Part shown: positions 10,916 to 21,740 of the stretch, in pieces
Position numbering within the stretch: position 1 is the stretch's first letter
Layout: each line of letters begins with the position of its first letter
DNA from: Cricetomys ansorgei
Taxonomy: Eukaryota; Chordata; Mammalia; Rodentia; Nesomyidae
Assembly (NCBI GenBank): GCA_026225945.1
Contig: JAMJFZ010001258.1
Location: 10,485,001-10,549,000 of the forward strand
Direction: 5' to 3'
Length of the DNA: 64,000 nt
Translations under genes and position numbers: made by a program
Notes under the pieces: model-generated
The model's database searches: none
What the model saw: the letters and a program-made list of their open reading frames with translations, nothing else
What the model was told of the DNA's origin: nothing

Positions 10916-12959
10916 CTTTTCTTTTAATTAAAATAAATTAGTTATTCATATTCATATCCTACTCACACATTGCCAATCAGAAAATACATTATTATGGAAA
11001 TTTAAAAAGACTCATAGTCTTTCTAATAGAGAGTTGACAATATAATTAATTGCTAAAATGAAGAACTTAGAGTCAAACTGAAAACTATTAATAAATATGT
11101 TTAAATAAAAAAGTGTAAAATGGCAACATACCAGAGAAAATGGGACGTATCATTTTTCTACTTTAAAAAGTTCCATAATTCACATCAAGTTGATTAAAGT
11201 AGCCAAGCCAGCTGAACCCGTCTTCTACCCTTGTCTAGGTAAAATAACAAAATAACAATATGATATAACTGGAAGCAATAGAAGAAACGGTTCATGGACT
11301 AGGTACAGATATGGCTACAGGGTCTCTCTGAGGAGTTCTGACTGTTGTCTGCAGCCAGCTCTCCTGTGTGTCTGCTCTGTCTCCAGACTGTTCTCTCTCT
11401 GACCCTCATTAGCTGTGGATGCTTCACTCTGGTCTTATCACCCTGGGACTCCCAGCGCTTGTTTGCTGAAATGGCTGCTTTTGCTTTCCTCGTGGTTGAC
11501 AGTATAACTGTCAATGTTGCCCTATTGACTGCAGTAACTTTGGGAGTTTCCCCAGCCACAGTGTGGCTCTGACAATTGATATGACAGGTAAATGTAGAAG
11601 AGAGAATGACAATAACAGGGAATGAACCCCAGAATGGGCACACTGTGTGAGGTTGGCACCAGCAAACGGAGACTGGGAATTTGATAGTCATCATTTGAAA
11701 GAAGCAAAAATATTTCCATTTGTTTTTGACCGGAGATCTGTGAAAGTTTAAGAATTCTAAAAGTACTCAAAAGAGATGCAATGCATATTAAGATGGAGTG
11801 AGAAAATAACTCAGTTAAATAGTTTGGTGTTTTGGCAATATAATATGAATAATGTAAACAACTGAAATATGTGGAAAATACAAATTATTTTGTTTTTGTT
11901 GTATTCTATAACACATCATACACAATTAGACACCCATATGCATGCATGCAGATGCAAAATTAGCATGTGATGTTTCTTCCTTATTAAAATGTGTTCGATA
12001 ATAAATTTGGTTTTCTTCTGACTCTGATTAGAAAACAAGGACCCCAGAGTTTACAAAGCTGACTACTATACTCTCCAGTGCACAGTTGTTGTATATAGTT
12101 GTTCAAAAAATGAATTCAAGCATAAATATTTCTGTTATATATATTAGAGCTTATGTTAATCACATAATATACACTAATGGTGTATGCTTGGAAGAGAAAA
12201 AAAAGAGGCAGACACTTTAGAAAGGACAGAAAGGAATGGAGACGTAATGCTTTTGTCTAGGTAGCTAAAGACAAGAGCACAATTCTTCTAAATCTTTCCC
12301 TAAATCAGTATAGAGCAAGCCAAATATACATATGCCTTCTGCAAAGTTAAAGGCAGAAAATGTCCACTTTTCAATGCAAGTTAAGTGAAAATCACCTGAT
12401 CTCAGCTGTGAGGTCTTGCCTTCCCCCTGCACCTCTGCTGTGTGGTACCCTTGGTGGCAAGGGCAGATGGTGAATAACTGTGGGAAATGAGAAGGCACAG
12501 TTAAGTATGAGGTCTAAGAATCAACATACAAAGCCACCCACCGTTGCTATTAAAAGCTACAAATGTGTCCGAACAGATCAGAGAACTGAATTCAGGAAGA
12601 TCCTTGAAGGTGTGCATCTTTGAAGAGTAGTTGAGATATATGTAGCTTTTCAAGGAGGAAAATGGAATAATGAGAAGAAACAATCAGCTTTCTGTGGGTG
12701 ATAAAAGAGGAAAGAAGGCAAAAAGGAATAAATTTTTAAGCTCTACTAACCATAGATTCAAAGGATTCAATCCCTTAAACTGCCACCATTTACCAGAAAT
12801 AAACAAAATCCATTATATATATCATGCACAGAATAGAGAGCCTTACAAGTAATAGAAAATATACTAAATCAAGTACAATCATAAAGTAAAGTTAACAAAT
12901 GCATGTGGATATTAAAATGCATAAAATCAAATTCTGTACACATCACTGTTGTAATTTTT
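10916..12959. other. unannotated stretch with a locally GC-richer patch
   Basis: Mostly AT-rich and featureless. At 11295-11700 base composition rises and both strands carry overlapping frames: 131 codons on the minus strand ending at 11299, and 75 on the plus strand from 11345. I recognise neither product, and no splice or promoter context supports a gene. An 8-bp stem with a 3-base loop lies at 11496-11514. Confidence 0.4.
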
Positions 12960-13500
12960 CTGAAGAAATGCTACATACAGATCTATTCACCCCAGATAGG
13001 GAACCCAAGACAGACCAAAGTAAGGTCCAACTTGGTGAACCATGAGTTTCCTAAAGTTACTCATAGGTGAGGGGTTATTTACAAGAGGAAAAATGACTCA
13101 AGGACAACTGCACCACCAAAGCCCACCCCAGCATGCATGACAACTAACAAATCTGTGAGTGTGGAGCACTCTCCCTGCACAGCCTTCAAACAGTTAGCCT
13201 AAGCCTCTTCTAGGTAGCCTGGCTGGTTTCTGCTTCTTCCAGGCAGCTGGTCTGTTCTCAGTCTTCTTTACAGCTTAGCTCTGCTGAAAATCTTCTTTGC
13301 AGCTCATCTTCATCCTCAAGAACTCTAAGTTTTATTGCTTACTCTGGCAGGATGGGTCTAGTGAATCTGCCAGTTTCAGGGACTTCCTGAGTCTATTTTG
13401 AGTTGTTCATCTTCCTGCTTAAGGAACTTAACTGCAGGATAGAATGTCTCAATCTCTGAAGAAACTGTTGCACAACAGTCACCTACAATAAATTCTCCAG
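12960..13500 (-). mobile_element. LTR-like rodent repeat (tentative)
   Basis: Words such as cccaagacagacca, ccaacttggtgaacca, aatgactcaa and aaagcccaccccagcatg occur in the order of a rodent repeat I remember as abundant. In that family the reverse strand reads like an LTR carrying AATAAA. A repeated cttcttccaggcagctgg-type motif follows at about 13200-13270. Family and edges are uncertain. Confidence 0.4.
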
Positions 13501-13580
13501 AAAACAACAACAACAAAACCAGAAAGCAAACAAAACAAAACACCAACAACAAAATCAAAAGCACAACAAAACAAAAAAAT
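13501..13580. repeat. A-rich (AAC)n-like low-complexity tract
   Basis: Mixture of aac, aaaac and aaca units. It could be a decayed poly(A) tail or simple repeat. Confidence 0.75.
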
Positions 13581-14119
13581 AGGATAGGCAGAAAAGTCAG
13601 AAAAAAAAATTTGAATATACTCCCAATGGATATGTAATAATATGAGAATCTATCTGAAATTGGTAATCTTGAAACTGAAAATCAAAGCAAAACAAACGTG
13701 GAGAGAAGTGAAAAATGGTATTATTACCCTCAGGAAAGGAAAATGTGGCAAAAATATCTCTAGTTAGAAAAACTGATTACAAGAAGTCTGTGGAAAACGA
13801 TTAAACAGTAGGAGATTTTAAAAGAAAACAGTGGAATTAACAAAGAAACCTAAATGAGATACAGAACTGAAAACTGGTCAGCAAGAAACAGCAGAAATAA
13901 AGATGAGCAAAAAAGGAGTAACAACAGCAACATTGGTAACAGAAGAGTCCCGGGGGAGGGGGGAGGGAGAAAATAGCCAAACAGAACCGATAGACAATTA
14001 CCATGTGATGAATATTGTTACAATGTGCATTGCAGTCATGAGTCACCGGTGAATACTAAGATTATCATTGAAAAGTGGGTGACACACTTAGCCTCGAAGT
14101 GTTTCCATACAACATATGT
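13581..14119. other. unannotated A-rich stretch
   Basis: No gene seen. It contains the G-rich run gggggaggggggaggg at 13951-13966. Confidence 0.45.
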
Positions 14120-14263
14120 ATTAAACGATCTTGTTCTTGTGGGGGCCTCCATGCCCTCTGGCTCTTACCCTCTTTCTGACTCCTCTTCTGCTTGGTTCCC
14201 TGAGCTCTAAGGGGAGGGATTAGATAGGGACATCCCATTTAGAACTATGTGTTCCAAAGTCTG

Positions 14264-14296
<33 letters not shown>

Positions 14297-14785
14297 GTGT
14301 AATGTTTGACTGTGGGTCTCTGATTTGTTCCCATCTGGTGCAGGAGGAAATTTCTCTGATGCTGGCACCCTACTTATGAGTATAGCAAAATATCATTAGG
14401 AGTCATTTGATTCTTTCTTTCTTTTTTTTTTTTTTTAAGAGCAGTAGTATTTGGTTTTACCCTAGGTCTCTGGGTTATCTAGTCTCTTGCTCTTGGTCAA
14501 CCAAACAGTGTTGGGTATGGTTGCCATCCTGTGGAGTGGGCCTTATGTCAATGCGACATCGGCTGGTTACACCCACAAACTTTGTGCTGCTATTGCCTTA
14601 GCATATTTTGAAGACAGGACAGAGTGCAGATCAAAGATGTCGTGGCTGGGTTGGTGTTTATGTTTCTTTTTTGGTAGTCTGCAGAGTACCTTCCCATACC
14701 AAAGACATTAGAACCTAGGGGTGAAGGTTAGTTTTATGTAGTCACAAGCTTATCATCTCCATGTTCAATGACTCCTAGCAATTGG
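14120..14785 (-). mobile_element. L1 3'UTR segment, inverted 5' part
   Basis: The + strand carries rodent L1 3'UTR sequence backwards: tctggctcttaccctctttc, ccctgagctctaaggggagg, gacatcccatttagaac, tttgttcccatctg, then catcctgtggagtgggcctt and tgcagagtaccttccca. The same block lies beside L1 ORF2 at 36640-36765, which confirms identity and strand. It directly precedes a plus-strand L1 3' terminus at 14786. Two pieces of one 3'UTR in opposite orientation are what twin-primed L1 integration leaves. Confidence 0.8.
14262..14300. repeat. (TCTG/TC)n microsatellite
   Basis: Pure pyrimidine blocks tctctgtctctctgtctctg inside the L1 3'UTR, grown from the tctctcactctctg motif of the family. Confidence 0.9.
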
Positions 14786-15062
14786 GCCTTGTTTACTTGT
14801 CAGTTTACAGAGAACTGAGGCAGCAAGCACAAGGCCAACACGGATCTGTACCAGGTCCTCTGCATATATACTAGAGGCTTTCAGTTTAGTACTTTTCTGG
14901 GACTCCTGAATGTATGAATGAGTATATCTCTGATTCTAGTGATCCCTTGACTTCTCTTGGGGCTCTTTTCCTTCTGCTGCTTTACCACGTTCTTCTTCAA
15001 TGTGATGCTTTCTGTTTTATCTTAATATATTTTATTTTGTTATGTAAAAATAAATAAAGAAC
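14786..15062 (+). mobile_element. L1 3' terminus (sense part of inverted L1)
   Basis: gcagcaagcacaaggcc, then ccaggtcctctgcatatata, ggctttcagtttagtac and ttggggctcttttccttctg match the last part of the rodent L1 3'UTR. They also match the reverse complement of 36340-36575. It ends in an A-rich tail with aataaataaag near 15049-15060. Together with 14120-14785 it makes a nearly gap-free 3'UTR in two orientations. Confidence 0.8.
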
Positions 15063-15337
15063 AAATTCTGGCAAAAAATATTTATTAATTTCAGGGAAAA
15101 GAACAAGTTTTCAGTGAACAAGCATGGCAGATATTGCGTTATTCAATTGATCAAGACTGACATCATCAGTGCTTTGGTTTGTATGTGGTTTGTTGCCCAA
15201 GCGTTAATATGCTGGTAGTTTCATTCTTCCATATTATAATAGTTCTAATAGCAGAGAAGCTGGAAGGTGATTTCATCATGACTGCTCGAGTGAACAGAAT
15301 ATCACTTGTTTCTCCAAGTGAATTAATTCCAGCTCCC

Positions 15338-15338
<1 letters not shown>

Positions 15339-15384
<46 letters not shown>

Positions 15385-15393
15385 TAATAATAG
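15339..15393. repeat. (AAT)n microsatellite
   Basis: About 17 aat units, interrupted once by aac near 15380. The long Asn or Leu runs in the overlapping frames come only from this repeat. Confidence 0.95.
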
Positions 15394-16558
15394 AGAGCAG
15401 TCCAGCCCCTTTCCTGATCCCTTGCTTCTTCTCATTGTGTAACATCTCTCTTAAATCCCTGATATTCACCAGAGGCCAGTGTTCTACTGTTTGAACTCTC
15501 CAGGTTATGAATCACGAGGCAATGAATCACCTTTCTTTGTATATCATCCAAGGTCAAGTTTTTCTACTACAGTAACACAACATGAGCTATAAAAATCAGT
15601 AATAAATGATGTGAACATGTGTACTGACACTGCTCTGAAGACGCATCACTTCCTCACTATTGTGTTAAAATTGAACAAACTCTACATAACCATGAGAAGG
15701 CATCTAATCAACACAACTGAACGGTTTTCTAAAAATAAAATTAGTTAATGTCATGTGGCAAGATCAAGGAAGACCACAGAAGAGAATTTGTTACAGGCTG
15801 GAGAAGAGAAGTATAGCAACAACTCAGAGTGTGTGTGTTGTAGACTGCAAGTGGGTGAGATTTAACAAAGATGTCATAACAATTAATGATTTTATGCCTG
15901 CTAACTTCCTGTTTCCTGTAACTCTAGTGTGGAAATGACAGATTTTATTGAGCTGGTTATAAGAGAAGTCTGTTACTTTTGGCAGCTGTTATTCATCTGT
16001 TGTTACTTCAAAAATTAAAGTTTTTAGGAGGAAAGAATCCAAATTATATCACCACCATCACCACTACAATGTTGAGTTTCACAATGTTGTACTAACTTGA
16101 AGACAAATGATAAACTTTTTACTTTAGATCTATTCATTTGTATAAAGTGCAAATATATAGAAGATATTATATATAAACATCTGTTTAGGTAAAATCAGGT
16201 CTAATGAAAGATTTTTCCAGTTAGAAATCATCTTCAAAAAGTTATCTTTGTTAGCAAAGTTGAATGCTTGGACTATTTATAAGAGATGTCTATTTATTAA
16301 TTTTACTAAAACAATCTCCCTTTTGAAGTTTTTATGTGTTTCGTTAAGTATGTTTGATTCTCTAAACTCTTTGCTGTGTTTATTTAATCAAGATTGCTGC
16401 ATTCAAGTCAGCTAATGCAGCATTTAGGGCATCTTTTTCAATTTCCTTAAATTCTTTTGTAAGTTGTTATATCAGATCTATTATTTCTAAAACTGTTATT
16501 CTAAGGCATGATAATTTAATTGCCAAAAATTTTGGATAGCTTTCTGTTTTGCTCTGCT
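15394..16558. other. unannotated AT-rich stretch
   Basis: No gene or named repeat recognised. A poly(T) run follows at 16559-16577. Confidence 0.45.
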
Positions 16559-16677
16559 TTTTTTTTTTTTTTTTTTAATTTAAAAAATTCTCTTAATGTA
16601 GAAGAGTTTGGTTAAATGAAGGAAAAAAATATATTTTTAAAAAAGTTATCTTGGTCTGGTGAATTTTGGTGCTTTAG

Positions 16678-16723
16678 GTTTTTTGTTTGTTTGTTTTTGT
16701 TTTTGTTTTTGTTTTTGTTTTTG
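16678..16723. repeat. (TTTTG)n tract
   Basis: gtttgtttg then several gttttt units. This is the reverse complement of the A-rich tail of the adjoining minus-strand B1. Confidence 0.9.
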
Positions 16724-16874
16724 AGGTGAGGGCTTTCCAGACAGGATTTCTCTGTTGTAACTAGCTGTCCTGGAACTCAATCTGTAAACTAGGCGGTCTC
16801 AAACTCATAGCGATCAACCCACCTCTACCACCTGAGTGCTGGGATTAAAGGCATGTGCCACTACCACTGGGCTG
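16724..16874 (-). mobile_element. B1 SINE
   Basis: On the + strand, ccagacaggatttctctgtt, ctgtcctggaactcaatctg, acctgagtgctgggattaaa and ggcatgtgccactaccactg are B1 in antisense. The element is full length at about 150 bp, with its tail to the left (TTTTG tract). Substitutions are scattered. Confidence 0.92.
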
Positions 16875-18425
16875 CATTAAGTTTTTTAATAAAAAAAAGC
16901 AAAACAACAAAAAAAAGCTCTAAAATAAAAGAAAAAGTCATTTTCAAGTGTTTTATAGTGTGTTTAAAAAGCAATATTTAGCCTAGTTGTGAAAAACAAT
17001 TGACTGTCTAAATTATTTTCCTTAATTGAAATTTTTTGATATATGATTTTTTCATCAGTACTCATAGTTTTGATTGAATTTCTCTATTGTAAAAGCCTAC
17101 AATTGCCCTTTAACTGACCACAGAAGTAATTAAGAAACTACCCTACAACATGGAATACACGAATTGGAAGTTGACGCCAATTAATAGCTACGTAATATCT
17201 TACACTTCTGGCTCGTTTTTACTATGTAACAAATGCCCACACATCCAACAAACTTTTTAAGAGTTTTCACAGCAATGATTCAGAGCTCTGGGTGTGCTTT
17301 GAAAGTGGGGTTGTTACTTGAAATTGTGCCTCTGTGCATTGGGCTCACTGGAGTACATAGATCCAAATCATCCTGTGACCTTTTCCTCTGTTCTATGGTT
17401 CTGGTAAAGTGGAATGGCTCCAGAGAAACTTTACAATAGCAGATAAAATCTACTCATTCTGGCAGAAATAAAGTGATGTCTGACAACTGGTCAGAGATAA
17501 AATGAAACAAGAAGGTGCCCATCTTCTGAAGTGGCTGGGTCTGACATGTACTACTCTGCAGCAGATGGAGATAAATCTATCATCAGAATTTTTATTTCCT
17601 TGTCTCTAAGTCTACAGAACTTCTTTCCAAATGGCTATCTTTCTTTCAGTGTTTCTTCTACTTGACTTTGGTTAGTTCTCAGGACTCAGTACCCAATACC
17701 AAAATTGGTAAAATCAGTTCCACTCATTAATAGAAAGTCTATGTGCTTCTAAGATCATCCAGAAAGTTCTAGATTCCCTGTGATAATTGTCACCACTTGT
17801 CATTTTCAAGTTTGCATGCTTCCTTAAAGACTGTTGGCTATAGGATTTCATGTGGCCTAGCCTAGTGCATGGTTTCTTAGAACAGTAACTGTCACCTCAG
17901 TGTTTGCCAGACTCCACTCGAGATGTTTTCCCAGCTTTAAAGAGTGATGTCTAGAAACAGAGGACACACTGTTGTGACTACCTGCAAATCCCAGAAATGC
18001 CTAAATATGCCTCATTAAAAAGAACATATCTTCTTTTTTTCTCTTACAAATTGCAAGAATAGAAACTCCAACTTCTCTAGGATACTATGAATATTCTCTT
18101 CCCCAAGTTTGCACTCTTAGCAGTGATGTAGGAATGCATTTTACTTTGAAACTTTTGCTTTACACCTATGAAATCTCTGTACAATGAAACACTAGGACCG
18201 ACATGGCACAGAGTAGGAGCAGACATCAGGAAAGAGAGAAAAATGTCCCCAGCAAAACCAATCCAATACCTCAATAGTCATATTGCTTCAGCTAGGCAGA
18301 CAATGATTGTGGGTCTCAATGATAGCAGGAAAGCATATTCTTCAGAGGAAGGTCAAGACTGTCATTGTAGTGATAGAAATAGTTGTCTGCATCCAGAGAG
18401 GCATATCCTTTATTTATTTTAGATA
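16875..18425. other. unannotated stretch
   Basis: AT-rich, with no recognised gene or repeat. Frames are under 90 codons and resemble nothing I know. Confidence 0.45.
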
Positions 18426-18785
18426 GAGTTATGCTGTGAAATATTCACTAAAGTTCATGTGTTCATGCTTTGGTCCCTGGTTGATGGCTCTTTTAAAAGG
18501 GACTAGATATAGATAATGAGGATTCTGAGATCATCAATGGACTTGGGGGTAGTGTCTGTGTGAAGGCAGGGTGTCACTAGGAGCATATCTACAAAAGGTA
18601 TATATACCCTGTCCCCTTTCTTGTCATTTCTTCCTGGCTGCCATGAGCTGATGGTACTCTGTTTACCACATCAGAAACAATGAAACCAAGGGACCATTGA
18701 CCAAAATCTGTGAAACCATGAACTAAAGTAAGCATTTCCTTCCTTACATTGTTTTTGTCCCAGTAACAAAAACTCTGACTGGTGG
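18426..18785 (+). mobile_element. ERVL-MaLR LTR (ORR1/MT type)
   Basis: The word order resembles MaLR LTRs: ttcatgtgttcatgctttgg and tccctggttgatggctc near the 5' end, then gatgaggattctgagatcat-like sequence and ttcttcctggctgccatgag. It ends with gaaaccatgaactaaagtaa, cctt(a/c)cattgtttttgtc and aacaaaaactctgact, the usual 3' end region. About 360 bp is a full LTR length, with no internal region attached, so it is probably a solo LTR. Confidence 0.65.
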
Positions 18786-20837
18786 AAACTTCTATTCTAA
18801 AGGAAGCTTCTCTGCTCAGTTAATATTCTAAACACTAATGCATATCTCTTTCTGGTTTTCATACCTGTGTAGAACAAGGTTTTCCTTTCAAACATGCTAG
18901 CTCCATAAAGTGATGAATCATACATGCTGCGTGTCTATAATATTCACTGTATTGGACATGGAACTAAATGCAGGTAAAATACTTTTAATAAGTTTGTTTG
19001 CCAGACCTGTATTCTATGAATATTTAACATGTTAAAATGCAGTAAAGTACGCTGACGTTTCTTGATGCAGGAAATGTAAAATATTATATATTTTCTGAAG
19101 TCTCACTTGTAGAATTTGGGATTTGCCTCCTGTATCCCCATTCTGTGCCTCAAAGCTCTCTTTCCTAACTACAATTCTAGTTTAATAATAAGAAAATTCT
19201 GGTTGATAGATATACATTGAGTACTCCAAAACTGGAAGTAAAGCTGGCTGTATTGAACCCATTTGTGGCATAGCAATATACTGCTTTTTAAGATGAATCT
19301 ATGGCACACTCCAGGGTAATAACCGTTATAGACAGTTTTCATACCATGCCATGCTGTTGAACTTACTCACCATGTGCAATCAATAGTTTGTATTGATTTT
19401 CTTAGCTTCATTTCTACTTGTTTCATCTTTGGAGAGGGTGAATAATTATAAGCCCATTTCCCAGACTCTTTTGTAATTGGTCTTGATGAGAATCTAGTAC
19501 TAAAGGCAAAGATAATGAACAAATGTATAGTAGCAATGTCAATAGTTCAAAACAGAAGACATCATGGTTTGGGGATGACTGGAGATATATATTTATAGCA
19601 GCTGAACGTATCACTCCACTAGTTCTTAAATCATTGTAGTAAATGTAATCCAAAACTGATGTGTCCTCAGGAGTATGGATTAACTTTGAAAATGATTTTT
19701 TTAACTTAATAATTCTATTTGGATGATGTCAATTACAAAGTAGCAATGGCTTAGAATATTATCTAAGTTCTAACACTTATTTACAGTGTAGATTAGTAAA
19801 GCATCTTTGTCTCTCTGGGCTCTGGCCCAATCATTTGTAAACCAAAGTTAATACAAGAGATATGAACCAGTACTGTAATTTGGTTGCCCATACATAGAAA
19901 AGAGAATTTTTTTCCATCTTCTCCATGATAACCAGTATTGATCTAGTGACACTAGATTTACAAATTCAGAGGACATGAAATGCAACATTCCTTGTGAAGA
20001 CATTGGTTTTCTCATAGTATACAGAGAGAGTTCTGAGGATCTCCAAATAGTTATTAAACAATTAGAATTTTCAAAAGGGGAAGGCAGAACACACTCTTTC
20101 CAATGACTGTAGACCATAGAACAAGAATAAACATATTAGGATTTCCTATTGCAGACCTGAAAATTTGTCAAGGAAACATTGTTTGAAGGTTTCTTACCTT
20201 GCCAACGAGATTGGGTATTACAAAGATAATATATTTCCATAGTAAATTTAAAATTTGGATATAAACCTTGGATAACATCATATTCAGTATGTACTGTGCA
20301 CAAAATAATAACTAGTTTGTCATCTCTTTACATCTACTGTATTGTCTTCTTAGCATAAGAAAGATGTTATCCCTTCCTCATGGGGATAAATCCTTTTTAC
20401 AAGCATTTTCTTTAGTTATCAGAAGCCTGCAGGACTCAGCAAAGGCAAGATTAAGAGGTGCCATCATCCAGAGATGATTAAAAGCTCAAGGGAATTCATT
20501 TGCATCACTTACTAAGAGACAAAGTTAGGGCTGTATATTTGGAAAGGGATTCAGGCTTAGACACTGATTTTCCATTGGACAGATCCATGCTCTGTCCTCA
20601 GGAAGAAAAATATAGTGCTATTTTAAAAAGTTAATTAAAGTCATTGATGTATGACCAATTTATTAAAAAGCATGTCAGATATCAGCATGTCAGAATGCTG
20701 ATATCACAAGTAGGCACTCTGAGAGAATAGAGTATGGATTCAAGTTAGTCTTAGAATAATGTCTACACCTGTTCTCAAGTTTTCAGGAAACCCAGTTGTT
20801 TTAAACTGTGTAGAAAACAAATACATTCACTATAGTT
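18786..20837. other. unannotated stretch
   Basis: No gene or clear repeat. A perfect 10-bp stem with an 8-base loop lies at 20678-20705. Confidence 0.45.
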
Positions 20838-21005
20838 GTGGATATTATTTATATCCATAGATAGATAAATAGATAGATAGTATAAATAATAAACACATTT
20901 ATCATATTTGTTGATATTATCTATATCCATATTAGATGATAGATAGATAGATAGATAGATAGTTAGATAGATAGATAGATAGATAGATAGATGATAGTTG
21001 ATAGA
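20838..21005. repeat. TAGA/GATA microsatellite, compound
   Basis: Two blocks of tagatagatagata (20857-20880 and 20936-20993). Each is preceded by a near copy of the same flank: gatattatttatatccat at 20841 and gatattatctatatccat at 20913. Confidence 0.93.
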
Positions 21006-21047
21006 TGAGACTAAATATTGATACATGTAATTTTTCTTTGTCAGTAT

Positions 21048-21110
21048 GGAGGACTAGAGCAGTGCTTCATGAATGCATGTTAGGCATGTGCTCTTACCAC
21101 AGAACTACAT
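21048..21110 (-). mobile_element. ID-like SINE fragment
   Basis: gcttcatgaatgcatgttag, gcatgtgctcttaccacaga and actacat match the inverse of an ID / tRNA-Ala-derived head (cttgcc…gcatg…gccctgggtt). It is short and diverged. Confidence 0.55.
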
Positions 21111-21129
21111 ACGCATTCATGATAAGCCC

Positions 21130-21320
21130 AGATTTATAATGTAGAAGAAAGAATATCAATCACATGTGATATGTACTTCTTGCATTCTTTATGGCAACAA
21201 TGGAATGAAGTTGAATATCAATAGTAACAAAAGTACACAAACTCATTGACACACACAACATAGTACTGAATTATAATTGAGTTAAGGAATAAATCAAAAA
21301 GGAGATTGAAAAATGCAGAC
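21130..21320 (+). mobile_element. L1 ORF2 relic, left part split by a nested L1
   Basis: tgcattctttatggcaacaa, tggaatgaagttgaatatca and atagtaacaaaagta follow the ORF2 region between endonuclease and reverse transcriptase (…CDHxxxKLdinnN… in translation). It breaks at about 21320, and homology resumes at 21741 after the inserted 3'UTR. Confidence 0.68.
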
Positions 21321-21740
21321 ATGGAACCTGCACGGTCCCCTAAATCTATCTTATGGCTGACTGGCTTGGTGTTCTTGCAGAACTCTTACAAGCTGGAGTC
21401 AAGAACCTCTGACCCTATACCTGCCCTTGGGACCCTTTTCTTCCTGCTGAATTGCCAAGTTCACACTTGAGGATTAGTGTTCACACTTAAGGATTAGTTC
21501 CCTAGCTCTATACCCTGTTTGAGCAGTAACCCTGCAAACACTGCTCTTTTCTTAGGAGAAGGGTGGGGGGAGTATACCTGAGTGGGATAGGGCTAGGGTG
21601 GGGTAGATCTGGGGAAAGGGGAGATGGAGGAACAGGGTGGAGTGAAGGGAGTAAAGGAAGGGAGGAGGGACATATTTTATGAGATAAGAAAATGAATGAA
21701 TGAATGAATGCATGAATAATAAAAAAAGAAAAGAAAAAAA
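21321..21740 (+). mobile_element. L1 3'UTR insertion with A-rich tail
   Basis: gagtcaagaacctctgaccc, tatacctgcccttgggaccc and the purine-rich aggagaagggtggggggagt are typical of the rodent L1 3' end. So is the A-rich tail after gaatgaatgaatga. The insert is 5'-truncated to about 420 bp. Flanks look like a target-site duplication: aaaatgcagac at 21310-21320 and aaaatgccaac at 21740-21750. Confidence 0.8.
21459..21498. repeat. 20-bp tandem duplication in L1 3'UTR
   Basis: gttcacacttgaggattagt is followed directly by gttcacacttaaggattagt, one mismatch. Confidence 0.93.

Noticed and set aside
13951..13966. G-rich run as a G-quadruplex
   Set aside because: Four separated three-G runs with loops cannot be made from it; at most a two-tier structure.
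15166..15442. Poly-Leu and poly-Asn frames
   Set aside because: Produced by the (AAT)n microsatellite.
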